Shown: positions 1-21,557, counted from the stretch's first letter. The stretch: DNA of 64,000 bases from Dromaius novaehollandiae (GCF_036370855.1 NC_088130.1:71338941-71402940); one strand, 5' to 3'. A program made the numbers and translations. The notes: a model not told the origin generated them from the letters alone.

Positions 1-36
1 CATTTACAAGCATTGTGTAATCGTAATCTGCTGTAG

Positions 37-4532
<4,496 letters not shown>

Positions 4533-4606
4533 ACGTATCAAGTTGACTTGAAGCCACATGGGTCAGAAATCATGGTAACCAATGAAAACAAAAGGGAATA
4601 CATTGA
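4533..4606 (+). CDS. NEDD4L: NEDD4L coding exon (HECT N-lobe part)
   Basis: The exon is 74 bp, entered in phase 0 after AATACAG and left in phase 2 at GA|GTACGTAT. It encodes [10 protein letters not shown] then [14 protein letters not shown] plus the first two bases of the Asp codon completed at 7082. VDLKP and [11 protein letters not shown] identify NEDD4L; NEDD4 differs at several of these sites. The segment belongs to the HECT domain N-lobe. The His in KPHG may be lineage-specific, since I recall Asn in mammals. The frame is intact. Confidence 0.96.
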
Positions 4607-7549
<2,943 letters not shown>

Positions 7550-7609
7550 GGATTCACAGAACTTCTTCCTATTGATCTGATAAAAATTTTTGATGAAAAT
7601 GAGCTAGAG
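7550..7609 (+). CDS. NEDD4L: NEDD4L coding exon (HECT domain)
   Basis: The 60-bp exon encodes exactly 20 codons, GFTELLPIDL then IKIFDENELE, between CTTTTAG and GAG|GTGAGT. FTELLPIDLIKIFDE is a near-invariant NEDD4-family HECT segment, and the TELLPID version is that of NEDD4L. Phase 0 at both ends. Confidence 0.97.
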
Positions 7610-8129
7610 GTGAGTATGTTTAACTGACTTCTAGAGACAATAGATCAGTAACGCTTGTTGCAAATAGATGCGTTATATTCTGGATTCAGTAAATTGTAAC
7701 TGAACTGGGAGGCAAAGGTGCTTTACTTATGGTGGGAAATGAGTTTTTTCCCTCTAATTAATGAATCTATTAAATAAAAAGCACAAAAAATATTAATTAT
7801 TCAGTGAGGCAGTTGAGTGTGTGTAAAGCCGCTTGTTGAATTAATGCCATTATGCCTACATTGGCCATGTGCGTTTTGAGCAAAACGCTACAAAAGATGC
7901 TGTCACACAAATCATACCTAACGCTTGTGTTGAACAGTCTCTCTCCAGTAAGGTGAAACACTGTGCGCATTCTCCTGGAGAGAAGCCCAGCTCTCCTTGT
8001 GTTTGCCCCGCTTGGCTGTTTAAAAGGGCAGGCAGCAGAGGGAGAGGGTAACAGGTTTTTCTGGTAGCATGCGCAGGAGAACACAAAACCATCTTCAGTT
8101 AACACCCTCACAATTGCTTCCACATACAG
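7610..8129 (+). other. NEDD4L: NEDD4L intron (phase 0)
   Basis: A 520-bp intron with GTGAGT donor and CACATACAG acceptor. The overlapping short open frames on both strands around 7.8-8.1 kb have no recognisable similarity. Nothing functional is seen. Confidence 0.88.
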
Positions 8130-8237
8130 TTACTGATGTGCGGCCTTGGGGATGTTGATGTTAACGACTGGAGACAACACACAATCTACAAAAACGGTTA
8201 CTGTCCGAACCATCCTGTTATCCAGTGGTTCTGGAAG
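8130..8237 (+). CDS. NEDD4L: NEDD4L coding exon (HECT domain, lobe transition)
   Basis: The 108-bp exon encodes 36 codons beginning [14 protein letters not shown] and ending [10 protein letters not shown], between ACATACAG and AAG|GTAATA. The [11 protein letters not shown] block and the [15 protein letters not shown] block are HECT signatures near the N-lobe to C-lobe junction. YCPNHPV is the NEDD4L version; NEDD4 has YSANHQV as I recall. Phase 0 at both ends. Confidence 0.97.
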
Positions 8238-8967
8238 GTAATATTGTTTACTGCACTTGGCATCTCTGTAGTTCTGAAAGTCAGAGGTACCGTACGGTGT
8301 TGCGGAGTCTGTTACGAAATCTGTCTGTTTTCTTCACGAGGACTGCTGAAGAGTGCGTTTTTATATGCAGGAAATGACAAGGGTGGTACTCATCAGAGAC
8401 TATACTAGAAGTAAACCCAAGCTGTGAAGTCTGGATCTTTGGTTTTATCTAAAGTGTCTTGAAATATTTGTGAAGTAAAGTATTTTTATGAGAAGCATAT
8501 AACAAAGTTCACAAAAAAACTACTAAAATATTTTTTCACATAATAGCAATAGATTTTTACTTTTCAAAGGGGTGGCTGTTTTCCTTAAAATTATGGGAAT
8601 CTTGCAGCTTAGTACATGCATTCAAAGTTAATTTCTGAGTTTCTTATGTCATTGTCATGACCATGTATGCTATAAACAAAGAATATGTACTTGTATTAGC
8701 AATCACCACGCTACAGTAGCATGAAGTTTCACTGATCCAAACGGTGAGATGGTCCCAAAAGTTTTGACTCTGAGGTCCTCATAAAGTATAACACTGATCT
8801 GGGGGGTTTTTGAACCTTTGGATTGCTTTTGTCTGATCTTTGAGGTGTTTCTGTCTTCTTTATTATTATTTCTTTATTATGCAAATAAAGAATTTACTTT
8901 TTTTTTTTAATGGCATCTACAGTTATATTAGCGCAAAGGCAGTGACCGTGTATCTTTCTGTCAATAG
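8238..8967 (+). other. NEDD4L: NEDD4L intron (phase 0)
   Basis: A 730-bp AT-rich intron with GTAATA donor and TGTCAATAG acceptor. No internal feature is recognised. Confidence 0.88.
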
Positions 8968-9064
8968 GCCGTTTTACTGATGGATGCTGAAAAACGGATT
9001 CGATTACTGCAGTTTGTTACTGGGACGTCACGCGTGCCTATGAACGGATTTGCTGAACTTTATG
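8968..9064 (+). CDS. NEDD4L: NEDD4L coding exon (HECT domain, end of N-lobe)
   Basis: The 97-bp exon reads [17 protein letters not shown] then [15 protein letters not shown] plus the first base of Gly, with donor G|GTGAGC (phase 1). The [12 protein letters not shown] block is one of the most conserved in HECT ligases and leads toward the C-lobe. MDAEKR is the NEDD4L form (NEDD4: MDSEKR). Translation running past the donor quickly loses similarity, which confirms the boundary. Confidence 0.97.
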
Positions 9065-9682
9065 GTGAGCTGCTTTCCGTTGCACAGATTATTTTCCTAC
9101 TGGAATGGCTGCAGGAACAGACTCGCAGCGTATCAAGGAGAAAACCTGGGCGCTACTGGAGTACAGTGGTAGCCAAGCTCTGACCCCAGCTTAAGACTTC
9201 TCCTTCTTGATGCCATGAACCTCTGGGAACTTGGGGAGCACCTAAAGAGGGGGTACAGTTTTGGACACCACAGGTATTATGTAGACATTTTCCTTGCCCA
9301 GGAATGGATCAGCTTCTGCTAAGCAAATTTTGACTGTCAACAGGAATAATATCCATGGCATATGAGGAGGAGGAGGCTGTGTTTTTATCCAAGCACTTTA
9401 ATTTTTCAACATTAATGTCTGAGCTTACTTCTTTGGAATTTTACAGCATCTCTATGCAAAGGTAGCTCAATGAACTTAACAAACTAATTGGATGTGGAAA
9501 TGAAGAACAATGTTTGTATGTGCTTTAATGTAATTTTGACTTCAGAGAGTTTGTACCAGCTAATTTGTACTAACTGAAAATATAACCTGTAATTTGTGCA
9601 AACATTTGATTTTGAAAATAACATTTAGGTAGTCTCTGGAGTGTCCAGTAATTTAAATGTCATGTTTTTCATTTTTAACCAG
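9065..9682 (+). other. NEDD4L: NEDD4L intron (phase 1)
   Basis: A 618-bp intron with GTGAGC donor and TTTTTAACCAG acceptor. The first ~250 bp are less AT-rich than the rest but show no recognisable element. Confidence 0.88.
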
Positions 9683-9755
9683 GTTCAAATGGTCCTCAGC
9701 TGTTTACAATAGAGCAATGGGGAAGTCCTGATAAACTGCCCAGAGCTCACACATG
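9683..9755 (+). CDS. NEDD4L: NEDD4L coding exon ending inside the catalytic Cys codon
   Basis: The 73-bp exon starts with the last two bases of a Gly codon, then encodes SNGPQLFTIEQWGS and PDKLPRAHT, and ends with TG, the first two bases of the catalytic cysteine codon. The donor is TG|GTAAGT (phase 2). The PRAHTC context is the HECT active-site loop: the Cys forms a thioester with ubiquitin before transfer to substrate lysine. GSPDK has Asp where I recall Glu in mammals, a conservative change. Confidence 0.97.
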
Positions 9756-10563
<808 letters not shown>

Positions 10564-10840
10564 AACAGCAGCTTTTTTCCCCCCTTCAAGCAAGTTCTGC
10601 TTGCACTTTTGCATTTGCCTAATGGACTCTGAGTGACTATGGCAGAACAGTTGCACAATGTTGGTTCATGGAGCAAACACTTCTACAGTGCAGTTGCCTA
10701 AATTCAGAAGTTTGAACTATAATCTGTGGATTGTTTTTCTGACATTTCCACAGCAAATTACCAACTGGTTAACATGTACTCTGATTACATTTCAGCAAGA
10801 CTTGTTCTATTTATGTTGTGCCTCTGTAGGCAAAGCCCTT

Positions 10841-10846
10841 AATAAA
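10841..10846 (+). terminator. NEDD4L: Proximal poly(A) signal AATAAA
   Basis: First AATAAA after the NEDD4L stop, 278 bp downstream of it. It could give a short 3' UTR isoform, but there is little GT-rich sequence just after it. Confidence 0.4.
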
Positions 10847-12502
10847 TATTTTACATAATTTCTAATGACAATGAATGGAATTAATCATTTTACAGGTATA
10901 GTATTACAACTCATGTTTACTTTTTAATTGATTTAGACTTTTTCAGATTTTATTTCATTACAATTAAATATCATATACTTGGAAAAATGAGCATTTTTCT
11001 TATCTTAATTTCATACCAGACTTGATGCCAGTGTCATTTTTTCAAAGTGCATTTTGAGCCTCATGTTCCCAAACCATTAAAGAAAATAGGAGAAAGCTAT
11101 GTTGGAAGTTTTCTGTTCATGGGCTGTATCAAGAGCAACTCTAAAAACCTTTTCACTGAGCACATAAATATTTTTCTGTATCCAGAAGAAGTAAGGATTG
11201 GATGTTGCTTTTTTGTATAGATAATAGAATAGTTAAAAGTCAAGAGAGAATCATAACATAGCATGCCGAATCTCATGTTCAGTAAAGAAATTGCCTCATT
11301 ATTCCTTGGTAATATTTACATGTACTATAAAACATTTTGGGGTAGGGTTGGCATTAATGATTTTAGGAAAATATGCTTAACCCTGTCATTATCTTTGTAC
11401 AGTGATTCTTTTATTATCCTTTCCTCTTTACTGTTTGCAATGGAGGCATTTTGAATGAGACCTGACACCGCGTGATTTGGCGCTATGGAAAACAGATCTG
11501 TTTTGTCTCCTATTTGTATGCATTTGCTAATGATAACTAAATAACTATTTTTTGTTTGTTTCTAACTGCACCAACTCTAAAGGCACTTTATGTAACACAT
11601 GGAAGTCATATCTGTTTTTTATCATAAACATTAATGTGATTATATTCCTTCTCACTGCACATGTCTTTCTGGTGCAATATCTATCAATTGTGAATTTGGC
11701 TGCTGCTGATGTATAAAAGAAAAAAAACAGATGTAGAGCTGAGCCTGCAGACATGTTCTCACCAGTTGTTTTTGTGATTTATTTTTTACTTAATCACAAA
11801 GATTTATTTAATATACACTGCTATCTAATCAGTTTTGTTACTATGACATGTTGCATGCTTAAACTATAATGTCTGAGTTGCATCTGTTGTGTGATGGATT
11901 AAAAGTGAAAGATTTGCATTTGATCCACTGAAGTTAAGTGGTTATCATACGACCAGGAGCAGGTTTGAGGGTGTGGCTTTAGCAATTGGAGTGTGGTCAG
12001 TTTTGTAAGTTTTGCCCACATACTTGCTACGTACAGGGTTTTTCTCCCCCTAAGAATCCAGTCAGTGCTTCCCAAGCAAGATACCACATGCCAAAACAGA
12101 AAATTTCACCTCATTGCCGACAGCTTTGTTACTTGCTCTTTCCCCTGCCCTGCACGTGACACCCACGGGCAAGTACAGTGTACTGCTGATAATGAGTGGC
12201 AGTCCTTGACGGCAGAAACTTTAAATACTTCAGCTACAAAGGCTACTGGAAGGAAACTTAATGGTGGTAACATTCAGCAAATGTTTGCATCTTAGCAAAA
12301 ACTCTGAAGAGCTAATAGGTACATGGAGAAGCTCTTTTTTTATTATTGGAACAGAGGTTAGGATTCATTTTTTTATGAAATGTATTTTCTGACATTCCTT
12401 TCTGACATTTTGCATTTGGTGAGCAGAAAAGCTTAAATGTGAGAAAGAAGTGGACTGCACCCTGAGTAGACAGGGAAACACTACACGGACGATTTATCTA
12501 AT

Positions 12503-12522
12503 GGGAAGGGGGGTGGGGAGGG
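12503..12522 (+). other. G-quadruplex motif in putative NEDD4L 3' UTR
   Basis: Four guanine runs (3, 6, 4 and 3 G) are separated by loops of AA, T and A. This fits the strict G3+N1-7 pattern on the sense strand, so an RNA quadruplex is possible if the long 3' UTR is used. Confidence 0.6.
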
Positions 12523-15500
12523 CTAAATCCAGTTATTTACACTGTCTTTCTGTATGTTAAGCATTGCTCATTACAGCATGGACTCCCTCCAGGGAGGTGT
12601 CATACTGCAGAATCTCTTTTAGGGGGAGGGAAGAAAAAAAAAAAATCTCTTTACCTGGAGGATCTTTATGTCATTGGAGGTTATGTTCAGGTCCAGTGCC
12701 CTGTATCAGAACCTTAAGAACACCTGGATTTTTTTGTTACAGAATTGACATATAATCTCATTATAGATGGAGGATGTGATCGTGCAGTAGTTAAGTTGGG
12801 GTGGAACTAGAAGTCAGGTTGTGTTTTGAATCTGATACTCCTCTTGTTGTGATCTTGCTTTACTCCCTTCCCTTCCCTCATCCTCAAATTCTAAAACAGA
12901 GTTTACTAATACTTACCTACAGCAGAGTCCTTTCAGACAGTAGATGCTGATAGGTATCAAGAATTACACAGTGACATCAGACTAGAAAGGGCTTTTTTTT
13001 GTTGTTGGGGTCATTTGTGTTTGTGGGTTTCTATAGAAAATTTAGAGTGAATTAGCCTAACATCTTTCAGATCCACTTACCTACACAAGCTGGCAGACGC
13101 TGCAGAAAAATCCCCTAGGTATTACAATAGGGAGTGACTTACAGTGTAGGAAGCATAACTGATGTGTGCTTGGATTGGTTTATTTTAAGAGAGGAGATTT
13201 TTCATTTTTTAGGAAAAAGTTTAACATTACAAAGAAAGCCCTCGAGGTTTGCCATTAATGTGGCTGGTAGCTTTGATTGCACCATGGGAAATGGTCTGAA
13301 CTAACTCGGGCAATAGTGTCAATGAAAGCTGATATGTAGTGTCCCCCATGGACTTGTACAGCTCATGCTGAAATTTGTGCCATTTTGGCTTTTTTGCCAT
13401 TAATGCAAACAGTTAAATAAATGGTAATTCCTCTTGTGCCTGCACTTTGGCATCGCAGCTCCCACCTCCACTGCAGACCTACTGCCCTTGTGCAGAGCTG
13501 GTGCAGCACCACAGTTATCTCCCTCAGCTTTTGTTTTGCAGCCAGTTTGTTCAACATGCCCTCCAGCAAATACAAGAGTCAGGGTGAACACACCAGAAAC
13601 TAAGGCGCTGGCTTTCTGCTAGCTGAGCTAGCTACACTGTTACTGCACAGCACTGCTGCCTTTTGCCTTTAGGGGTGCAGCTCTGCAATACTGCAGGCAC
13701 TTCCATGGTAGAAGCGGAACGACCCATTTCGTGTTGGGGCCCATAAATAATCTAGATTCCATGTCTGGAAGTTAGTGTGATTATGTGTAGGGTAAGCTGA
13801 TGTGAATTGCTCAGGCCAGACCCCTTGGTGCATAAAGCTTTTATGTTGTGTATCAGAAGCTGCCTTGTTACCTGTAATTAACAGGCTGTTACTGAGAAAG
13901 CTACATCCATAACAGTCTTGGTTTGGTCTGTATTTTGGGTTTTAGCCATCAGTGTAGTTACATAGATCTAGCTGGGCTGATGGAAATCTCTAGTAAAATG
14001 TACTCTTGGTGGCTACCTTGATGGCTAAACCCTGGGGCAGATATGCACCTTGCATCAGCCAAAAAGTTAAGATCTCCTATAGTGTGACAAAACCCAGGGC
14101 ATTTTTGCAGTGAACTGTATGAGGCCTGGTATATGTCCTTAGCTTTGCAAAGCAGCACCTGCAGAGAAAATTCGTTTTCTCCTACACAGCTCTGTAACAT
14201 AAAGCCTAAGTGCTGTTACTGAGAGCCAAGACTGGATTCCAGACTTCCCTTTCTAACACACTGTAGACAGCTGGAATCCTCCTGAAACTCATGCAGCAAA
14301 GCCTGAAGGAGCCTTTTTAAAAAAGTGTCCCAATATGTCATTTACTTAAAATAGCATCTAAAACATAATAAAGCAACTGCTCCAATAGGACTTGTACCAT
14401 AATACAGTGCCTTTCTTAACACAGTTAATTTGCCTTAATTTACTCTTGTACACTCATAGTTCAGCCCATTCACCACAAAATGACCCAAGAGTATTTTAAT
14501 AGCTTCTGTCCAGCTCCAATGTTTGGTCAATAAATAGTAATCATGAAGCTGGTACATACAGCATTATTTGTCTGCTTTTGAGAAGCCTTAAACAATTCAT
14601 GAACACTTAGTCACATTATAGCATATGGAGCCCTGTAGCTGTCACCTCTTGTTCACGGCAAGGCTTTTAGATCCGAGTGCCCTGTGAGGTTGCCAACTAA
14701 TTAGTATACACTATACCTATCACAGTAACTCTAGTTTGCATTGCTAGCTGCTGGAAATTGCTTCTACATAATGCAATGCAACAAAATCTGGTACTTTAAC
14801 ATTATTTTTTCCATCTCTCTCCTCCTGACTGCTCAGCCCTTTCTGACTGATAATCGTGGCTGTGGAGTTCAGGTTACCTTTTTCTGATGCCATGGGTGAA
14901 GCCCTGATGTCTCTAAAAGGGCCAGGAATTGTTAGGAAATGCAAAACTAGGGAGCAGAAGGTGAGGTGGGGAGAGAAACTGGATAGTTGGTCTGCATTTC
15001 TAATAGTCAAAAATAAGTAATGAAGCCCCTGTGAATGCTAGAGCTAATTATTAGTATGTATAGTGCAAGAAAGGTAGAATTACCAGATTGGACATCCTAA
15101 GTGTACATTAGTTTTCTTCTCTTGTTTGTTAATAAAAAAGAAATTTCCTTTTGTATATAAAATTACAACAAAACCCCTACAGTCTTCAGCTCTCTGTTAT
15201 GATGTTGCACTAAAAAGTGATGCATGTTTGAAATGCATGGGGAACTTACTTATAAAACTGGAATTTAACCATATTAATGTTACATACCGATCAGATCTGT
15301 CATACTGCACATACAGCCTTGTTAGATAACACAGCCATCAATGCAAATCATATTTAGTCATATGTCTATCTATAGACATCTAACCAATCTGTTTCTCCAC
15401 TGATCTTCCACTTACATGTTTTTTTTTCCTTTTCCATATTATTTCCCTGTAGCCTTTGCTCCTTTTTTCTTAACATTTTATATATATGTATATATATAAA

Positions 15501-16087
15501 ATATACACTGTATGTAGCCACATACAATAGTGTGTTGCATTTTTATACTTCTTAAATCCATTCTGTTGGATTGAAAGAGGCCTGTGAGCAGTCTGTCTCT
15601 GGCAGCTCTATCGCAGACACGCCATGGTGGGTAGGTTATGATTCTCAGACCCCAAACGGAAAACTCCAGAAAGTGATGTTATGTTCTGTGTTTGTGAACC
15701 TAAAATTTTTACTCAAATTTAAACCGGAGATTATTAATATCTCCAAAGGTGAATAAGAGTTTCAAACATTCCAGATAAATTCACACTTTCATAATTTTTT
15801 TTGTAAAATTGCCTCATAGTAGGCAGCAATTCAAAATTATGCTAAACTACCTTAAAATTGATTTTAAAAATACTACTTACAGATAATGCTCATTTTCACA
15901 ATTAAAATAGCTTTAAACTGTGGTTGGATTTGATACACTGTGGGGAAAGGTTTTTGTTTAAGGGCAAAAAATCATTTTTTCCATTTATTTTCTTAAGTGA
16001 AGGAAATTGTAGTTTGTTCTCCTGACAGCAAAAGCTCAATGTGACAAAATGAAGTTGTTGTAATGAAATGATGCAACTTAAATATTT

Positions 16088-16093
16088 AATAAA
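16088..16093 (+). terminator. NEDD4L: Distal poly(A) signal candidate AATAAA
   Basis: AATAAA about 5.5 kb after the stop, followed by TTTTTTGT at about 16133 and a run of TTTTG units to 16166. This is the best candidate for the long-isoform end, based on sequence context only. Confidence 0.35.
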
Positions 16094-17376
16094 GAATTAT
16101 GGAAGCTAGAGCATTTTATACTTCAAATATATTTTTTGTCTAACTGAAGCTTTGTTTTGTTTTGTTAAAAAAAATTCTAGTATTAAGGTCAACATTTCCT
16201 GGAAGGCCTGGGAGGTGCTTGTGCAAGCCAAACTGTAGTCACAGCTTTACCTGGTTTATTTTTAAGTGATTAAAAACAGTGGTTCCCAATTTTTTCTCCG
16301 TGATCCTCAACACTTTCATGAAACAGTAATACATACTACGTTTTCAGCTGAAAAATAATATATCCCTGAGAGAGGTTTGTAGTAAATTCTGGGCCACTGA
16401 TGCAAAACAAACTTAACAAGGCAGTATTTAAGATGACTTTTCTCAAGCTTTAAGTAGTGGAACAATTAATACAAGGTTAGTGATGATGCAGACACTTCTG
16501 AAGCATCATTACAGCAGATACAGAACTGCTGTCTCTCCCAGCTTCTCACTGGTATCCTTCCTCTTCTGTCACTACTTCTAATAAAAGAACAGCAATATTG
16601 CATCCGGCCAAGCTTAGAAGTTCTGTTCTTGAGTTATCCAAGTATGCAATGAGCACATACGCAGCAGACTCACAAAATGTTCCTTTTTAAGCCGTGCCTC
16701 AAATCAAAACATTCACACTATCATTTTTCCTCTATTATTTTTTCCATGTTTACAGTAGTTCTCTGCAGCCCACAAAAAAAAGTCCCCCTCCAAAAATTAA
16801 TGTATGTACTACAAAGTAGGTAAGTTAGTCAATAAATGAAACGCAGCTTATTTTAACAATGCAAGTCTATGCATCATTGCTCATCTTTTTTTTGTATTAA
16901 TACACAGTGCTACAATTCAAGAATCATATTTCACTAACAGCAACGGAATTAATTTTGCCTTTTCTGTTAGTCAGTATGACAGCCTAACAATTAAAAAAAG
17001 TCCTTTCTGACTTACCAGCTCACCTTAGAAGTATGGTATTTTCCTCCTCCGCTTGCCATCCTTCCTAGTATCAATGCATAAGGCAGGTACAGCTCAGCTG
17101 GAGTATATTATCCATTAGTCTTAATTACAGAATTAACATGCAACTTAGCTCTCAAACAGCTGCTAAACTTTTATGAGCTTCACATTAAGCATCACTACAT
17201 GGATCTGACTTGCACTAACGTATGTGAAGGGCCATGCCACTTTCTCTTAATTCAACCCAGAAAATACTGTCTGTATTCACTGTTATGAACAGAGTTCCTA
17301 ATGAGCTCACTAATGCCATATAACTACCCCAAAACACCTGTGGCTGACAGCCTATTAGGGGTTGCAACTGAGGATT

Positions 17377-17399
17377 GGGGGGGGGGGGGGCAGGGGGGG
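17377..17399 (+). repeat. Poly-G tract (G14-CA-G7)
   Basis: A run of 14 G at 17377-17390 is followed by CA and 7 G. It can form quadruplex structures and is prone to sequencing or assembly length errors. Confidence 0.85.
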
Positions 17400-18584
17400 C
17401 ACATTATGGTACATCAGCTCAACTTGCTCTTTCAGTGTGACTTAGTCCTCCTTATTAATGCACACAGTCTCTTTACCCTTCAGCAGTACAGCCAATGTAT
17501 TCCAGAACAGGGTAACATTGCTTAGTAATAAACTTCAGTTTTCAGACTGTAAATTGCTTCATGCTTTGTTTCTGGTTCTGTAACTTGGCATACTTGCACA
17601 GTGGTCCAGCTACCTTGCTGCTGACCCCAGAGCAGCAGCTCATCTAATCCCATCTGAGCTGCATGCCCTTTGCGCCTGCCTGCCCTTTCCTCCCTCGGGC
17701 ACTGCTCCCTGCAGGGGCTGCCCCGGCTCTGCCCCCTTCTCCAGGAACTGTGCAGTTAATTCTGTCAACTAATACTGCGCCCTCCCTTGTGCTGGAACTA
17801 GCTCAGCGGTGGGTTCAATGTACTCCTTTACAAGGGCATACATCTTTGTGCTATAAAGTGACACACAAGGTAATACCAAAATATAGGATTAACAAGGACC
17901 CTTTACAAAAACAAGCCAGCCTGTCCCCCTCCAACATTATCCATGCCTCTGCAATGCCATTTGTATTTCCAAATGGAAATGAAAAATTAATCGTGGCAAT
18001 GCAACTTTCCCAGTGGTCAAAGGATGCCTGTGCTAATCCCCGCTCTACCAGTCTCTGTGCCCATGGCATACATCTATGGATGAGGGGGTTTGCTGCTGCC
18101 GCTTAAAAAAAAGTTAATATATTAAAATCCCAAATAAATATATATATGTATCTACAATACTCTGTAGCCACCCGTAGGAGACGCTGCAGTAACTATATTA
18201 GCAGTGAATAGATTATCATGTCCAGTAGTGAAAGTTGGTGGTTTGCTACTGTTCAGGCAGTAATTTATCAGATGACAGGACACACACAAAAAAAAATTAT
18301 ACTATCAAAATTAATTCTTTTTTTTCCTCCTCTGGTGTCATAATAGGGAGAGCCATACTAGATCAAATTAAAGCTCCAGCTGAACAACAATGTCTGCAGC
18401 CATTAATGGATTCAGTGGAACAGTAAGTGTAGGGCAAATGGTAGTACTTCTAGGAAATGCGCTTCCAAATACAAGTGACATGCAGCTCAAGGAAGAACTA
18501 CAGTGGAGAACCCTTTTTCTGGCATATAAATAGCCATTGAATAATTTTTCCCTTTTTCCTTCCCCCCAAATAAATAGTTTTTGG

Positions 18585-18600
18585 AAAAAAAAAAAAAAAA
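18585..18600 (+). repeat. Poly-A tract
   Basis: Sixteen A followed by GAAAGAAA. It could be the tail of an old retrotransposed sequence, but nothing recognisable precedes it, so it is reported only as a simple tract. Confidence 0.7.
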
Positions 18601-21557
18601 GAAAGAAATTTTAGCATTCACAGCTTCTTGAGCAAAGAGTGCTTGACCACATGCTGTGCAAATGACTGTTTTGAACCTGACCCCCGTTGCTTTTACCCAA
18701 TATGCCCTAGTTCCTGTGCTGCTCCGTGATAACAGGTGGGGCACAGGTGTCACGTACAGCCCCCGGGCCACAGGTCCCGTTGCTTGCCCCGGCTTACGGC
18801 ACCATGCCCCTGCAGCATGGGGAAGCTCCAGGGCCCACCACATTTCATGCTCAACAGCTGCAGCCTGCTAGCGGAGAGTCTTATTTCCTACAAACGCATC
18901 TGGATCCCGGCACAGCCTCTCAGTCCTCGCTGCCTCCCACAGCATCACTCAAATCAGCAATAGCTATATTCCCACGGCAAGAGAAACGGGATGCTAACAG
19001 CCTCTGCAGCTGGGTCACTCCAGCAGAAACCAGTCCTAGCAGTGGCTCAAGACCTAGCTAAGGGAAGAGATAAGTGACAGCAAGTATAGGTGTATTTATG
19101 CCACTGATGAAACATCCGCACGTGCTTAGCATTCCCTGCTGTTACAGAACCCGGTTATCCTGTCTGATGGAAACACAAACGTACATGTGGAAATTAAATA
19201 ATGCACTCCAGCTGCCAGGGAGGAGCTAGAGGAAACCCCCCTCCCCCCCCAAAAGAAAAGGCCAGTAGGGCCAGAAGACAGCGTCAGGTACCTGTTGCCA
19301 CTACAGCATTAGCTCTCCTTGTGTGCGGTAGTGCCTGGCTGCACTTCAGCCGTTCTGCAGAATAACTGGGCAGATAAATATCTATAATGAATGTCTGGGC
19401 ATTCACACACATGCACTGCAAAGTTTATCTAAATTATAGATAGTCAGACATTAATTGGGTAGGGTGCACAGAGTAGACCAATAATCAATGCGAGAGTCAC
19501 AGTTATTGTTGAGGACTTACGGTTAGAACTGTATTTAATGAATATTTGGGCATTGAAAAACCTACTGGCGCTCACAAAAGCTGAAATTTCTTTAAAATGC
19601 TGGCCCACGCTCACTTCTCAAAGCCAACCCCTTTTCTGTTTCAGCAGTTTTGAGTGTTTTAATTCCTGCTGAAGGACAAGCTGAATTTCATTCTCCTTTT
19701 TCATTCCAAAACTGAAGCTACATAAAACCACTGTCATTTACATTCTTGCCTAGTGCAATCATGGGAAAGGCACCCAGGGTTTGCTAAGGCAACCTAACAG
19801 AAAATGCTTCTATTTCAAAATGTCTCCTATACAAGGAACACAAAGATAAATAATCTCTTGATGATTACCCTTTTCCCTAGCCTTGTACTTGTTCAAATTC
19901 AGCATATTCTTGATCAAATGCATCTTCTTTTTTCTAAAGCCTAACTTATTTTTCTGCAGTTTTCTATGGGTGTTTCATTAGCCTGACAGAGTAGACTCAA
20001 GTTCAGAGTGCAGTGCAATATAAACATAGGATCTATTAATAACAAATACACACTAGTCTGTTATCCTTATCCTCTATGTCGTACCACAACCTTAGTAATA
20101 CAAGTCTTTGATACTGAATTTCAGTGCATTTTCCTGCCTTTCATAATTCCATTAGTGTCTAACAACCAACCATTTTCATATTTTATGCCTCTAGCTTAGT
20201 CAACATGTATATTTGTTTTAATTTTCCTGAGTATCTAACCATTTGTCACAATGTTTTTGCCAAATATGTTTGGAAGCAAAGTTCATTGAAACATCCACCA
20301 TTATTTCCAGCAAGTTCTACTACGAAAGCAAAGAGGAAGACAATAGCCGCCTTACTAGTAGTTGGATTTTTCCACTGATTGAAGCCCAGATCCATCAGAG
20401 CATGCAGCTTTCTAACTCTTACTCAATCAGCAAGTTAAAACACCTAAAAGGAAGGCAGACACACAGTACCTTTGTAAATCTAGACATTCTACGTTGTATC
20501 TTAATAAGCTGTATTATAACAACTGAACGGGAAGCTGAGGGCTTCATAAAGAAGTTATTAGATGACGTGTCGTGGCTATAGATGAGACGTGGTCAGTCTC
20601 CCTAAGCATGGGTACAGGAGAAGAAAGGCTCCCCTAGCAGGCAGCTCAAAGCAAGCAGGTTACCCTTCCTCATCCTGCAGCGGAGCATCCTTATTGTCAT
20701 CCATCTCGTGGAAGCCAAGGAAGCCTACTTTCTAAGTTAGGGCATTAAAAGAAAACAGGGGCAGGACATGGCATAAATTCACAGGGACAGAAGTCAGGTT
20801 AACCATGCAACCTTAATCTTTAGCTGGCTTCTGCATGCTCAAACCTGGTAAAAAAGAAATTTTCCTTTGGATCTGAACAGGATCAGAGCACTTGACCTTG
20901 TGGAGGGCTGAATGCACTGACTGTGAGTTAATTTAAAATTTAGATGTAAGGCACATTTGCAAAGCAAGCAATGACCATTAACTCAAGCTAGTACAAGTAA
21001 CTCAAGTAGCCAAGACACCGTAACACGTATGAATAACAGAGCTATAAACATAATAGTTGTACTTGGGACGCTGGCCTTGTACTATCACAGCACACACAGA
21101 ATAGCACAGGCTAAAACCACACCTTCATTTTTGCTGTGTATGTGAGAAAATCTGGGGCTTCTGAATTGTTCTAATTTGGAGTACCTACTTGCTCCATTTT
21201 GTTACTCTTTTGGGCTGATTATATACTGCAGTGTGTGTGGATATGCACACATCTGTATACCACTGTATGAGCTTCAAAATTTTCCTCTAAACTGTGGCAA
21301 ACCCTCATTCTCATTCTACAGCCCTCTATCACTACTGGATTAGCTAGAGTTCATGCCCTTGCAGAGAAATCAGTTTTTAAACAAAAGACAGAACTTTGAA
21401 CCCTGGACTAAAGTTAAAGAATAACAGAGATGGATGCTAGATCAATAGTTGGCAAATATTAGTCTCATGCAGCAGACGGACCCTTCCTGCTGTGCTTCTA
21501 ACTATTTTGGTATGCTGATGGAGAATGTATATTTAGGTATAAGGGTTTCTTTACTTA

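Larger units (their letters stand above)
10564..16110 (+). other. NEDD4L: NEDD4L 3' UTR (3' end uncertain)
   Basis: The sequence after the stop is AT-rich and non-coding. Mammalian NEDD4L transcripts have a long multi-kilobase 3' UTR, so much or all of this stretch is probably transcribed. Candidate AATAAA signals lie at 10841, 13416, 14367, 14529, 15131 and 16088, with an ATTAAA at 11076. The distal one at 16088 has T/GT-rich sequence at about 16133-16166 as a possible downstream element. The end is inferred and RNA evidence is not available here. Confidence 0.5.

Noticed and set aside
17663..18106. 147-codon plus-strand open frame
   Set aside because: Pro/Ala-rich start then unrelated sequence, with no recognisable domain or signal, in AT-rich intergenic DNA. 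Compatible with chance plus a short GC-rich patch.
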